Shown here piece by piece: positions 43,417 through 51,686 of a DNA stretch of 64,000 nt; position 1 is the first letter of the stretch; each line of letters begins with the position of its first letter. Below the pieces are notes generated by a model. It saw only the letters and a program-made list of their open reading frames with translations, was not told where the DNA came from and did no database searches. Location: positions 124,001-188,000 of the forward strand of contig CANREF010000002.1 in NCBI GenBank assembly GCA_947629575.1, written 5' to 3'. This DNA comes from an uncultured Clostridia bacterium. GTDB lineage: Bacteria > Bacillota > Clostridia > Christensenellales > Borkfalkiaceae. The translations under genes were made by a program, and so were the position numbers.

Positions 43417-44364
43417 TCAATAGAAAGTGGCGAGCTCCTCCTCGAGCGGTTCACAGAATTCTATCGAGGTCGCCCTGAGCACAGGGCCAACGCCGCGATA
43501 GATCTTGTCGTATGTGATGTCGACGCGGGCGGTGAGCTTCACCCATCCGCCCGTTTCAAAGGGAAGGCTGCTTGCATGTTTGACGACGAGCCCGCAGTAA
43601 CGGATATCCGCGGCGCAGCAGGTCATGACGTGCCGCCCGACGACGATGGTATCGCTCTTCATCTTCTTTTCCATGGCGACCATCCCCTTGAAGGAGACGA
43701 CCTTCCCGTCGTACTTTTCCATATCCTCGGTGAGGTCGCGGTAGAAAAAGGCATAGTCGCGATCGGAGATCTCCACGACGTCCGCGTCGATATCGAAGGG
43801 AAGCGGGTCCTCGATCTCATCGTAAACGACCTTTCCGTCCTTATACTCATACGCGATCGCGGCGCGGCGGGTCACCCCGCGCACCGTCTTGTGGAATTCC
43901 TCCTGCGACAGATCGTCCGAAAAGCGGTTGAACACCGCCATGTCCGTGTACTGCAGTTTATCGAAGACGAGCTGGCGGATATTCTTATTGTAGGCAAGGA
44001 AGGTCGGCGCTTCAAAGAAGGTCATCACCTGCGCGATCGTCCAGCCGTCGGGCATTGCGTCGAGGAACTTTTCGAGCGGAAGCATCCCGTTCCATTCCAC
44101 CACTACCCTATCGGTATCGTGCTCCCGCGCGAGCTTGGAAAGGTAGTCGGCGCTGAGCCATTTCTCTTCCACGTATTCCACCGCAAAATCCTTTACGGCA
44201 AAGCGGGAGGGATCGTATTCCTTCTCCCCCTCTTCGGTCACGAGCAAGAGCGTCCGCTCTCCCGAATCGAAGCGCGGATCTTCCATTGTCTCCTGTATGA
44301 ATGTCGTCTTCCCCGCTTCCAAAAATCCCATAAAGAGATAGACGGTCACTTCCTTTGTCGCCAT
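43417..44364 (-). CDS. COG0523-like GTPase with YcgQ-like C-terminal domain
   Basis: 315 residues. N-terminal P-loop GFLEAGKTT, as in CobW/COG0523 metal chaperones, but the CxCC metal motif is missing and the guanine-specificity motif is degenerate (NRFSDD for NKxD). C-terminal third (KVVSFKGMVAMEKKM, VVGRHVMTCCAADIRYCGL) resembles the extracytoplasmic-type domain of YcgQ-family proteins, partners in metal (zinc) handling in Bacillus. Shares one base with the His-rich GTPase gene upstream (TAATG), so the two are coupled. A metal-related role is inferred. Confidence 0.7.
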   Translation of the reverse strand: MATKEVTVYLFMGFLEAGKTTFIQETMEDPRFDSGERTLLLVTEEGEKEYDPSRFAVKDFAVEYVEEKWLSADYLSKLAREHDTDRVVVEWNGMLPLEKFLDAMPDGWTIAQVMTFFEAPTFLAYNKNIRQLVFDKLQYTDMAVFNRFSDDLSQEEFHKTVRGVTRRAAIAYEYKDGKVVYDEIEDPLPFDIDADVVEISDRDYAFFYRDLTEDMEKYDGKVVSFKGMVAMEKKMKSDTIVVGRHVMTCCAADIRYCGLVVKHASSLPFETGGWVKLTARVDITYDKIYRGVGPVLRATSIEFCEPLEEELATFY

Positions 44365-45506
44365 TATCCCAAAAACAACTCCTTGAGTTTTTCTTCCTGT
44401 AATTTACAGCCGATCACGCACAGCCGCCCCGTTGCCGCAGGCGCGCCGATGCGGACGTCCGTCTCCCCGGGAACATAGTCGAAGTACAGCCAATTCTCGC
44501 CGCCGTCTACGATCCCCTTCGCCCGCAGGACCTGTCCGTATTCGCCGCCGTCGAGCGCGCCGAGCGCCTTTTTGAGCGCTTCCGCATCGAATTTCTTCGC
44601 CGTCTCCGTCCCCCAGCTCGTAAAGATCTCGTCTGCATGGTGGTGATGATGGTGATGCTCGTGCTCGTCTTCGTCGTCATGGTGATGGTGGTGATGGCAG
44701 CACTCATGCTCATCTTCATCATTGTCATCATGATGGTGGTGATGACAGCATTCGTGCTCATCATCATCGTCGTCATGATGGTGGTGATGATGACATTCGT
44801 GCTCGTCTTCGTCATCGTCATGATGGTGGTGATGATGACATTCGTGCTCGTCTTCGTCATCGTCATCGTGGTGATGGTGCTCCGTTTCTGCGGCGAGGCG
44901 CTCGAGTTCGGCCTTCAGGGTATCCTTCCTCTCCATGACGGCGAGGATGTCCTTGCCCTGCAGCTTGTCCCAATCGGTCGTGATGACGGATGCGGCGGTG
45001 TGTTCCTTGAGAAGGGCGAGCGCCTCTTCCGTCTTTTGGGGATCGGAGGTATGGGAGAGCAGGATGCAGCCCGCGTTTTCCACCTGATCGAGGAAGAACT
45101 CGCCGAAATTCTTGAGATACATTTTGCATTTCTTGGCGTCAACGACGGTGCAGAAGGCGTTCAGGCAAGAATTCTCTACGTTCGCGCGCTGAACGGCGCG
45201 GATGACGTCGGAAAGTTTGCCCACGCCCGAGGGCTCGATGACGATGCGGTCGGGGGAGAACTTCGCGGCGACCTCGCAAAGCGCCTTGGCGAAGTCGCCC
45301 ACGAGGGAACAGCAGATACAGCCGGAATTCATCTCGGTGATCTCGATCCCCGCCTCTTTGAGGAATCCGCCGTCCACGCCGATCTCGCCGAATTCGTTTT
45401 CGATGAGGACGACCTTCTCCCCGCAGTATGCCTCTTTCAGCAGTTTTTTGATGAGCGTAGTCTTCCCCGCGCCCAAAAATCCCGAAAAAATATCGATCTT
45501 TATCAT
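44364..45506 (-). CDS. COG0523 GTPase (metallochaperone type) with His/Asp repeat tract
   Basis: 380 residues. P-loop GFLGAGKTT, metal motif GCICCS, VIEPSGVG, then between residues about 205 and 290 five tandem units of the pattern HECHHHHHHDDDEDE with Cys variants, followed by the CobW C-terminal domain (VLRAKGIVDGGENWLYFDYV). Such histidine loops store or hand over zinc, nickel or cobalt in CobW/YjiA/HypB-type proteins. ATG 45506 follows TAGGAG. First gene of a run continuing with a second GTPase and ktrB-ktrA. Confidence 0.88.
   Translation of the reverse strand: MIKIDIFSGFLGAGKTTLIKKLLKEAYCGEKVVLIENEFGEIGVDGGFLKEAGIEITEMNSGCICCSLVGDFAKALCEVAAKFSPDRIVIEPSGVGKLSDVIRAVQRANVENSCLNAFCTVVDAKKCKMYLKNFGEFFLDQVENAGCILLSHTSDPQKTEEALALLKEHTAASVITTDWDKLQGKDILAVMERKDTLKAELERLAAETEHHHHDDDDEDEHECHHHHHHDDDEDEHECHHHHHHDDDDDEHECCHHHHHDDNDEDEHECCHHHHHHDDEDEHEHHHHHHHADEIFTSWGTETAKKFDAEALKKALGALDGGEYGQVLRAKGIVDGGENWLYFDYVPGETDVRIGAPAATGRLCVIGCKLQEEKLKELFLG
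44635..44885 (-). repeat. In-gene tandem repeat (His/Asp tract)
   Basis: About five near-identical 45-50-base units of CAT/CAC and GAT/GAC codons inside the COG0523 gene; prone to copy-number change by slippage. Confidence 0.85.
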
Positions 45507-45957
45507 AATCAACTCCTAATATTTTGAATAATACGAGCCCTTGCTTTTGACTTTTGCATTTCAATGTCCCCGCGAGATCCTTCGAGGAGAACTCTTGGTT
45601 TTCATGGAACAAACGACCTCAGGATGCGCTTTATGCCCCCTCCGTGGGAGGGGGTGGCACGAACGCAGTGAGTGACGGGGGTGGGGCGAATTCCCAAATC
45701 ACCGCGAGCAAAACCACGCTTTTGCGCTGCGGGACACAATTTGCCGCACACTTACGGCTTTCCGTTTTTACGGAGCAGTTATCGGGCGGGCAGATTGCTT
45801 TTACGGAGCAGACCACCTAACCCCTCGCACATTTCTTTTCGAACGACACCCCGTAGTTTGCTCATAGGACGAGATCCCTCGACTTCGCTTCGCTACGCTC
45901 GGGATGACGTGTCGGTGGACAGGGTGGAGTGAGCAAAGAAATGTGCGAAAACTACTC
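45507..45957. repeat. Repeat island R9 (aminopeptidase/COG0523)
   Basis: From about 45560: GCGAGATCCTTCGAGGAG and TTTTCATGGAAC module, CTCCGTGGGAGG hairpin, CGAGCAAAACCACGCTTTTG, then arms CGCACATTTCTTT / AAAGAAATGTGCG enclosing a CCTCGACTTCGC...CGCTCGGGATGAC module. No gene seen and no convincing promoter for the COG0523 gene. Confidence 0.8.
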
Positions 45958-47184
45958 TCAAAATGCCCAATTTCCATTCTTGAAGATCTGCACGCGGTCG
46001 CCGTTCTTGGTGACGCCCACGACTTCGAGATCGGGACTGCCGATCATAAAATCGACATGGATCATGCTGTCGTTGATCCCCTTTGCGTGGATCTCTTCGT
46101 TCGTCATCTCCTCAAACCCCTTCACGCACTCGTTGAAGCCCCGCCCGAGCGCCAAATGGCAGCTCGCGTTCTCGTCGAACAGGGTATTGTAGAAGAGGAT
46201 CCCCGAATTGTTGATGGGCGAATCGTAGGCGATGAGGGCGCATTCGCCGAGCATCTTCGCCCCTTCGTCCATCGAGATCATCTTCTCGAGCAGGTGCTGG
46301 TTCTTCTTTGCCTTGACTTCGACGACCTTGCCGCCTTCGAAGCGCACCGAGAAGTCCTCGATGAGTTCCCCCTGATAGGAGAGCGGCTTTGTGGAATAGA
46401 CGATCCCCTCCGCTACTCCCGCCATGGGCGAGATGAAAATCTCCTCGGAAGGAATGTTGGGGTTGAAGTATGCCCCCTCGATGGTCTCTTCGCCGCCCCC
46501 TTTGAAGGAAGAATCGGGAATGAGCCCCACTTTGAAATCCGTTCCGTTCGAGCTCTTGTACTCGAGGGAAACGAGCTTGAGGCGGTTGAGATGATCGCAG
46601 CGCTGGGCAAGTTCGTCGTTATGGCGCGCCCACTCGCGCACGGGGTCTGCCCCGTCCGCACGGGAAGCGGTCAGGATCGCGTCCCACAATTTCTCGACGG
46701 CGGTATTCACCATGAGGTCGGGGAACACCTTTTTCGCCCATGCCTTGGAGGGGACTGCCGCGATGCACCACTGGTACTTGTTCTCCATCGCGTCGCGATA
46801 GGGCTTCACGACCTTTGTGCGGGACATGCGCACCGAGGTGAATTTCTCCTGATCCACACCCGCAAGCCCGTCGGGATCTTCCGATTCGATGTAGAGCATG
46901 GCGGGAAGTTCGTTTTTGCGGAGCTCGAGTTTTTCCAGCTCCCACTTTTCGAACTTCTTGAGCGCGTCCTCCTTCATGTACTTATAGTGCAATTTGGTGA
47001 GCGGTTGGTGCGACCACTCCACGGTCACCTTCCCCGCGCCCGCACGGTAGAGTTCCTCCACCACCATCTCCACGAATTCGGGTTGGTCGAGCTCGGCTGT
47101 CACCATCACCCACTGCCCCTTCTTCACATTGACGCCCGTCTTGGCGAGGAGCTTTGCATATCTTCTCAATTGGATCTTGTTCAT
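45958..47184 (-). CDS. M29-family aminopeptidase (AmpS/PepS)
   Basis: 408 residues of the thermophilic aminopeptidase family. Metal-binding segments include EIFISPMAGVAEGIVYSTK, GECALIAYDSPINNSG, HLALGRGF and DSMIHVDFMIGS. Intracellular metal-dependent aminopeptidase for peptide turnover. AGGAGAAAG before ATG 47184 and its own strong promoter. Confidence 0.93.
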   Translation of the reverse strand: MNKIQLRRYAKLLAKTGVNVKKGQWVMVTAELDQPEFVEMVVEELYRAGAGKVTVEWSHQPLTKLHYKYMKEDALKKFEKWELEKLELRKNELPAMLYIESEDPDGLAGVDQEKFTSVRMSRTKVVKPYRDAMENKYQWCIAAVPSKAWAKKVFPDLMVNTAVEKLWDAILTASRADGADPVREWARHNDELAQRCDHLNRLKLVSLEYKSSNGTDFKVGLIPDSSFKGGGEETIEGAYFNPNIPSEEIFISPMAGVAEGIVYSTKPLSYQGELIEDFSVRFEGGKVVEVKAKKNQHLLEKMISMDEGAKMLGECALIAYDSPINNSGILFYNTLFDENASCHLALGRGFNECVKGFEEMTNEEIHAKGINDSMIHVDFMIGSPDLEVVGVTKNGDRVQIFKNGNWAF

Positions 47185-47216
47185 GAACTTTCTCCTTATG
47201 ATTTTTTTCTTTCCCT

Positions 47217-47245
47217 ATTATAAACTTATTCCGCCCTTTCGTCAA
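47217..47245 (-). promoter_or_regulatory. Aminopeptidase promoter
   Basis: TTGACG (47240-47245), 17-base spacer, TATAAT (47217-47222). Confidence 0.85.
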
Positions 47246-47274
47246 ACAAAAACGCGGCTTTGCCGCGCTTTTTG
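47246..47274 (-). terminator. nrdG terminator
   Basis: CGCGGC / GCCGCG stem with three-base loop, flanked by A run and T run; sits directly against the aminopeptidase promoter. Confidence 0.85.
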
Positions 47275-47284
47275 CCCATATTTT

Positions 47285-47311
47285 GAATACTATGTCAGAC
47301 GTAGTACTATG
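47285..47311. repeat. Short palindromic repeat, copy 5, at the nrdG stop
   Basis: GAATACTATG, spacer TCAGA, CGTAGTACTATG. Encodes the last residues NIVLRLT and the TAG stop of nrdG on the minus strand. Confidence 0.85.
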
Positions 47312-47814
47312 TTCCCGCTTGAAATGCTCTTCTTGACGTCGATGACGCGCTGGTTGGAAGAGCCGCGGAATTTGAGGCGGATGTCCTTGAGTTCTTCCTG
47401 AAAGCGCCCGTCCACAAGAACGTCTAAAAGGGAGATGAGTGGGCGGGTGCATTCGGTCTGCACTTCCGATTCTTGGATCCCCCCATCCGCGGTAAAGATA
47501 TATCCCGTAAAGCACCAGATATCCTTTTGGGGGAAGGTCTCCCTTACCCTTTTGACGAAGGGCAAGAGGGCGCGTTGGTTTTCGGGCTCGAAGGGGTCGC
47601 CGCCGAGGAGAGTGAGCCCTGCGATATAGTTTGGGGCGAGCAGACCGAGGATGTATGCCTGCGCCGCCTCGTCGAAGGGTTTGCCGTAGGAAAAGTCCCA
47701 TGCGACGGCGTTGAAACAGCCCTTACAGTGACGGCGGCAACCCGAAACAAAGAGGGAGATACGAACTCCCTCTCCGTTTGCAATATCGCAATTTTTGATC
47801 TCGGCATAATTCAT
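47290..47814 (-). CDS. nrdG: Anaerobic ribonucleotide reductase activating protein NrdG
   Basis: 174 residues. Radical-SAM cluster motif CRRHCKGC, plus LTLLGGDPFEPEN and DVLVDGRF as in NrdG. Generates the glycyl radical on NrdD. The final seven residues and the stop codon are encoded by a palindromic repeat. GAGGGG 8 bases before ATG 47814 may serve as ribosome binding site and lies at the repeat edge. Confidence 0.95.
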   Translation of the reverse strand: MNYAEIKNCDIANGEGVRISLFVSGCRRHCKGCFNAVAWDFSYGKPFDEAAQAYILGLLAPNYIAGLTLLGGDPFEPENQRALLPFVKRVRETFPQKDIWCFTGYIFTADGGIQESEVQTECTRPLISLLDVLVDGRFQEELKDIRLKFRGSSNQRVIDVKKSISSGNIVLRLT

Positions 47815-48191
47815 GTTTGTGACCCCTCAACGGAGGGGGTAGTCGGTCGGACTTCGTTCTTCGGGATTCTTCACATTCGTTCAGGATGACGCGGATGTGG
47901 GGCGAGTTCTAAATTACTTGCCTTAGGCGGAATTGACTTCCGCCGTGGGCGACTCAATTTGGCAATTACTTTTGCCTTATTGCCCTTTGAAACGAACGAG
48001 AGGATAAATAGGTTAAGGCGGAGAGGAAGGTTTCCTCGCACATTTCTTTTCGAACGACACCCCTTCCGTCACGCGCTTTGCGCGTGACACCCACCCCTCA
48101 AGGGGTGGGCAAGGGTGGAGCGAGCAAAGAAATGTGCGACCCCTCCTCACGGAAAAAGATTTTGCGCCAGCAAAAGATTTTTCGTGAACAC
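47815..48191. repeat. Repeat island R10 (nrdD/nrdG)
   Basis: Inverted CGGAATTGACTTCCGCC and AATTTGGCAATTACTTTTG modules, CCTTTGAAACGAACGAGAGG, arms CGCACATTTCTTT / AAAGAAATGTGCG around CACCCCTCAAGGGGTG, and a further hairpin GATTTTGCGCCAGCAAAAGATT that ends at the nrdD stop codon. No gene. Confidence 0.8.
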
Positions 48192-50360
48192 TTACAGGTG
48201 CAGCACTCTATCCTTGATCTCCTGCGTTCTGCCCTGATTCCAGTACTGCGTGCCGATATATCCGCAAGTGCGGCGGGCGACGTTCATCTTGGACTGGTCG
48301 CGGTTATGGCAGTACGGGCACTCCCACAGAAGTTTCCCATCCTCCTCTACAATGGCGATCTCCCCATCGTAGCCGCACACCTGACAGTAGTCGCTCTTGG
48401 TATTGAGCTCGGCATACATGATATTGTCATAGATATACTGCATCACGGAGAGCACGGCGGGGATATTGTCCTGCATATTGGGCACTTCCACATAGGAAAT
48501 TGCGCCGCCGGGCGAAAGACGCTGGAATTCGCTCTCGAATTTGAGCTTGGTGAATGCGTCGATCTGCTCGGTCACATGCACGTGATAGCTGTTTGTGATA
48601 TAATTTTTGTCCGTAACGCCCGGGATGATGCCGAAGCGCCGCTGGAGCGCCTTTGCGAATTTATAGGTCGTGCTCTCGAGGGGAGTGCCGTAGAGGGAGA
48701 AGTCGATATTGTGGATCGTCTTCCACTCCTTGCACTTGTCGTTCATATGCTGCATCACCGAGAGCGCGAAGGGTTTCGCCTCCTCGTCGGTGTGGGACTT
48801 GCCCGTCATATATTTCACGCACTCATAGAGCCCCGCATAGCCGAGGGAAATGGTGGAATACCCGCCGTAGAGGAGCTTATCGATGGGCTCTCCCTTCTTG
48901 AGACGGGCGAGAGCGCCGTATTGCCAAAGAATGGGCGCAGCGTCGGAGAGCGTTCCTTTCAGACGGTTATGCCTCTCCATGAGGGCGCGGTGACAGAGCT
49001 CGAGCCTCTCATCGAAGATCTTCCAGAACTCCCCCATGTCTCCGCCCGAGGAGAGCGCCACATCGGGAAGATTGATGGTGACGACCCCTTGGTTGAATCT
49101 GCCGTAGTACTTGGGTTTGCCGTTTTCGTCCACAAAGGGTGTGAGGAAGGAACGGCAGCCCATACAGGTATAGCAGTGCCCCTCACCGTTCTTGTCCACC
49201 TTATATTCGAGCATCTTCTTCTCGGAGATATAGTCGGGAACCATGCGCTTTGCGGTGCACCTTGCCGCGAGCTCGGTGAGATACCAATATTTCGTCCCTT
49301 CCCGCACGTTGTCCTCTTCGAGGACATAGATGAGCTTGGGGAAGGCGGGAGTGACCCACACGCCCGATTCGTTCTTTACCCCCTGAATGCGTTGGTTGAG
49401 GGTCTCCTCGATGATCATGGCAAGGTCGGCACGCTCCGATTCGCTGCGCGCTTCCCCCAAATACATGAACACGGTGACGAAGGGAGCTTGTCCGTTGGTG
49501 GTGAGCAAGGTCACCACTTGATATTGAATGGTCTGAATTCCCTTCTTGATCTCTTCGCGAAGGCGTTTTTCGGCGATCCTGTTGATCGTGTCCTCCATCA
49601 CGCCCACATCGGCAAGCTCTTCCCGCACCTCGGCGCGGATCTTTTGGCGGCTGATGTCCACAAAGGGCGCCAAGTGGGTGAGAGAAATGGATTGCCCGCC
49701 GTACTGGTTGGAGGCGACCTGCGCGATGATCTGCGTGGCGATGTTGCACGCCGTGGAGAAGGAGTGCGGTTTTTCGATGAAAGTGCCCGAAATGACCGTG
49801 CCGTTCTGAAGCATGTCCTCGAGATTGACAAGATCGCAGTTGTGCATGTGCTGGGCAAAGTAGTCGGCGTCGTGGAAGTGGATGATGCCCTCGTCGTGCG
49901 CTTCGACGATCTCGCGCGGAAGAAGGATACGGCGGGTGATGTCCTTGCTGACTTCCCCTGCCATATAGTCCCGCTGGACGGAATTGACGGTCGGATTCTT
50001 GTTGGAATTCTCCTGCTTGGCTTCCTCGTTGTTGCACTCGATGAGAGTGAGGATCTGCGCGTCGGTGGTGTTCGACTTGCGGATGAGCGCACGGGTATAG
50101 CGGTAGGTGATATACTTGCGCGCCACCGCGAACGCCTTCTGATCCATGATCTGGTTCTCAACGAAGTCCTGTATCTCCTCCACGCCCACGGCACGGTTCA
50201 AGTCGTTCGCAAGAGCCTCCACTTTATGGGCGATCTCCATGATCTGCCCCTCGCTCAGACGGTTGTCCTCGCTCACCTCGTCGTTCGCCTTGCGCACCGC
50301 GCCGATGACCTTTTCAATGTCGAAACAAACTTCCGCACCGTTCCGCTTGATGATCTTCAT
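48192..50360 (-). CDS. nrdD: Anaerobic ribonucleoside-triphosphate reductase NrdD
   Basis: 722 residues. N-terminal ATP-cone (KIIKRNGAEVCFDIEKVIGAVRKA), ten-stranded barrel core, C-terminal zinc site CQVCGYDG and CPYCHNRD, and the glycyl-radical motif RRTCGYIG (Gly about 700). Makes deoxynucleotides without oxygen; activated by NrdG. ATG 50360 follows GGGAGG; the longer frame upstream is promoter DNA. Controlled by a strong promoter with a NrdR-type box. Confidence 0.97.
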   Translation of the reverse strand: MKIIKRNGAEVCFDIEKVIGAVRKANDEVSEDNRLSEGQIMEIAHKVEALANDLNRAVGVEEIQDFVENQIMDQKAFAVARKYITYRYTRALIRKSNTTDAQILTLIECNNEEAKQENSNKNPTVNSVQRDYMAGEVSKDITRRILLPREIVEAHDEGIIHFHDADYFAQHMHNCDLVNLEDMLQNGTVISGTFIEKPHSFSTACNIATQIIAQVASNQYGGQSISLTHLAPFVDISRQKIRAEVREELADVGVMEDTINRIAEKRLREEIKKGIQTIQYQVVTLLTTNGQAPFVTVFMYLGEARSESERADLAMIIEETLNQRIQGVKNESGVWVTPAFPKLIYVLEEDNVREGTKYWYLTELAARCTAKRMVPDYISEKKMLEYKVDKNGEGHCYTCMGCRSFLTPFVDENGKPKYYGRFNQGVVTINLPDVALSSGGDMGEFWKIFDERLELCHRALMERHNRLKGTLSDAAPILWQYGALARLKKGEPIDKLLYGGYSTISLGYAGLYECVKYMTGKSHTDEEAKPFALSVMQHMNDKCKEWKTIHNIDFSLYGTPLESTTYKFAKALQRRFGIIPGVTDKNYITNSYHVHVTEQIDAFTKLKFESEFQRLSPGGAISYVEVPNMQDNIPAVLSVMQYIYDNIMYAELNTKSDYCQVCGYDGEIAIVEEDGKLLWECPYCHNRDQSKMNVARRTCGYIGTQYWNQGRTQEIKDRVLHL

Positions 50361-50390
50361 CTTCTCTCTGCCTCCCCTCTTTCGCTGAAA

Positions 50391-50412
50391 AACGTTCCCC
50401 AAAGGGAACGTT
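50391..50412 (-). promoter_or_regulatory. Inverted repeat at the nrdD transcription start
   Basis: AACGTTCCC-CAAA-GGGAACGTT, directly behind the -10 box, so it spans +1. On the RNA it is a hairpin followed by U5. It could be an operator or a 5-prime attenuating or stabilising hairpin. Confidence 0.55.
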
Positions 50413-50415
50413 CCT

Positions 50416-50444
50416 ATCATACAACTTTTCAATTGTTTTGTCAA
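50416..50444 (-). promoter_or_regulatory. nrdD promoter
   Basis: TTGACA (50439-50444), 17-base spacer, TATGAT (50416-50421). Confidence 0.85.
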
Positions 50445-50483
50445 GGGTTTGAGCACAAGATTTTGGAAAAATTTTCTTGCGAA

Positions 50484-50530
50484 ACACTATATCTTGTGGT
50501 TAAAGTGAACGATTTCAATATCCTTAATGT
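50484..50530 (-). promoter_or_regulatory. NrdR box pair
   Basis: ACACTATATCTTGTGG (50484-50499, plus strand) closely matches the NrdR box, and a weaker partner TCAATATCCTTAATGT begins 31 bases away, the usual spacing for paired NrdR sites. Lies upstream of the nrdD -35 box. Confidence 0.65.
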
Positions 50531-50573
50531 GAAACGGATGCGCCTGTTTTTTCACAGAAAAGGGGTCGCCCGT

Positions 50574-51497
50574 TCAAAGTTTTGTGACGCTCAGGCTACG
50601 GTAGATCTCCTCGTATTTGCTCTTCGTGAAGGAGATCGTGCCGAAGGTAGTGACGGTAGCTGTCCCCGCGGCGACGCCCTCACGCAGCAGTTCGCAGAGC
50701 TCCGCGCCGTCCTTCATTCCGACTGCGGCGGCGGCGACCATTCCGTCTCCCGCGCCGACGGTGGAATTCACCGCCACGTTGATGCTCTTACAATAGTAAT
50801 CGTTGTGTCCGTCGGTAATGACTGCGCCGTGCCTGCCGAGAGACAGGAGCACCGCCTTCGCGCCGCGGTCCAAAAGTTCATAGCAGCCCGCGAGCATATC
50901 CTCCTTGTCGAGGAACTGTCTTCCGAGCGTCTCCTCGAGCTCCTCGAGGTTGGGCTTCACGAGGTCCACGCCCGCTTCCAGCGCGGAGAACAGCCGTCCC
51001 CCCTCGGTATCCACGATCTTCTTGGAACGGGGATCTACCGCACGGAAGAGTTCACGGTAGTAACTCGCGTCCACGCCGCGGGGAAGTCCGCCTGAGATGA
51101 CGGTGACCTCCGCCCTCTCCGAGAGCCCGCGGATCATCTGCAAGAGCTCGATGAGCTTTTCGCTCGCGACCTGCCCGCCGACGTCGTTGATCTCGGTGAG
51201 CATGCTCTTCTTGTCGATACATTTATAGTTCTCGCGCACCCTGCCGTTGTTCCAGACGAAGGAGAAGGGAACTCCCTCGATGTCGAGCGCGTGCTCGAAC
51301 ATGGCGCGGTTCTCATTGTACATAAAGCCGGTGGTGAACGCTTCCGCGCCCAACCTCGCAACGCCGATGGCGACGTTGATCGCCTTGCCGGTAAAGGAAA
51401 GCGTTTTGCTTTTGACGATGTTCACCTTCCCTACGTTGAGAGAATCGAGCTCGATGGTGACGTCGATGCTCGGGCTCAGGCAGACAGTTAAGATCAT
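50574..51497 (-). CDS. PfkB-family sugar-phosphate kinase (1-phosphofructokinase-like)
   Basis: 307 residues. Starts MILTVCLSPSIDVTIEL as FruK/LacC kinases do; substrate lid, GGLPRGVDASYYREL, VKPNLEELEE and the catalytic NSTVGAGDGMVAAA. Phosphorylates fructose-1-phosphate or tagatose-6-phosphate; which one cannot be told, and no PTS genes are near. ATG 51497 behind GGAGGGTAGGA. Confidence 0.87.
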   Translation of the reverse strand: MILTVCLSPSIDVTIELDSLNVGKVNIVKSKTLSFTGKAINVAIGVARLGAEAFTTGFMYNENRAMFEHALDIEGVPFSFVWNNGRVRENYKCIDKKSMLTEINDVGGQVASEKLIELLQMIRGLSERAEVTVISGGLPRGVDASYYRELFRAVDPRSKKIVDTEGGRLFSALEAGVDLVKPNLEELEETLGRQFLDKEDMLAGCYELLDRGAKAVLLSLGRHGAVITDGHNDYYCKSINVAVNSTVGAGDGMVAAAAVGMKDGAELCELLREGVAAGTATVTTFGTISFTKSKYEEIYRSLSVTKL

Positions 51498-51562
51498 TCC
51501 TACCCTCCGCGCCGCGGGGACATAGCGCACCCCGCTCGCGCTGACTTTTTTTATCCTTTCAC

Positions 51563-51591
51563 ATTATAATACATTTCCACGCCGATTTCAA
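51563..51591 (-). promoter_or_regulatory. pfkB-family kinase promoter
   Basis: TTGAAA (51586-51591), 17-base spacer, TATAAT (51563-51568). Confidence 0.8.
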
Positions 51592-51647
51592 TAGCCTTTT
51601 GGAAATTTCTCTGCTTTTTTCCGAAAAACTTCGGATTGCCTCACCGC

Positions 51648-51679
51648 AAAAAAAGAGAGCCTGAGGCGGGCTCTCTTTC
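51648..51679 (-). terminator. pfkA terminator
   Basis: AAAGAGAGCC / GGCTCTCTTT stem followed by a T run on the minus strand, just behind the pfkA stop. Confidence 0.9.
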
Positions 51680-51686
51680 CTGTACG

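Noticed and set aside
44637-45527. Long plus-strand frame rich in Met, Val and Ile opposite the His-rich GTPase gene, resembling a membrane protein
   Set aside because: It is the reverse complement of His (CAT/CAC) and Asp (GAT/GAC) codons, which read as Met/Val and Ile/Val. The minus strand shows a full COG0523 protein with a ribosome binding site.
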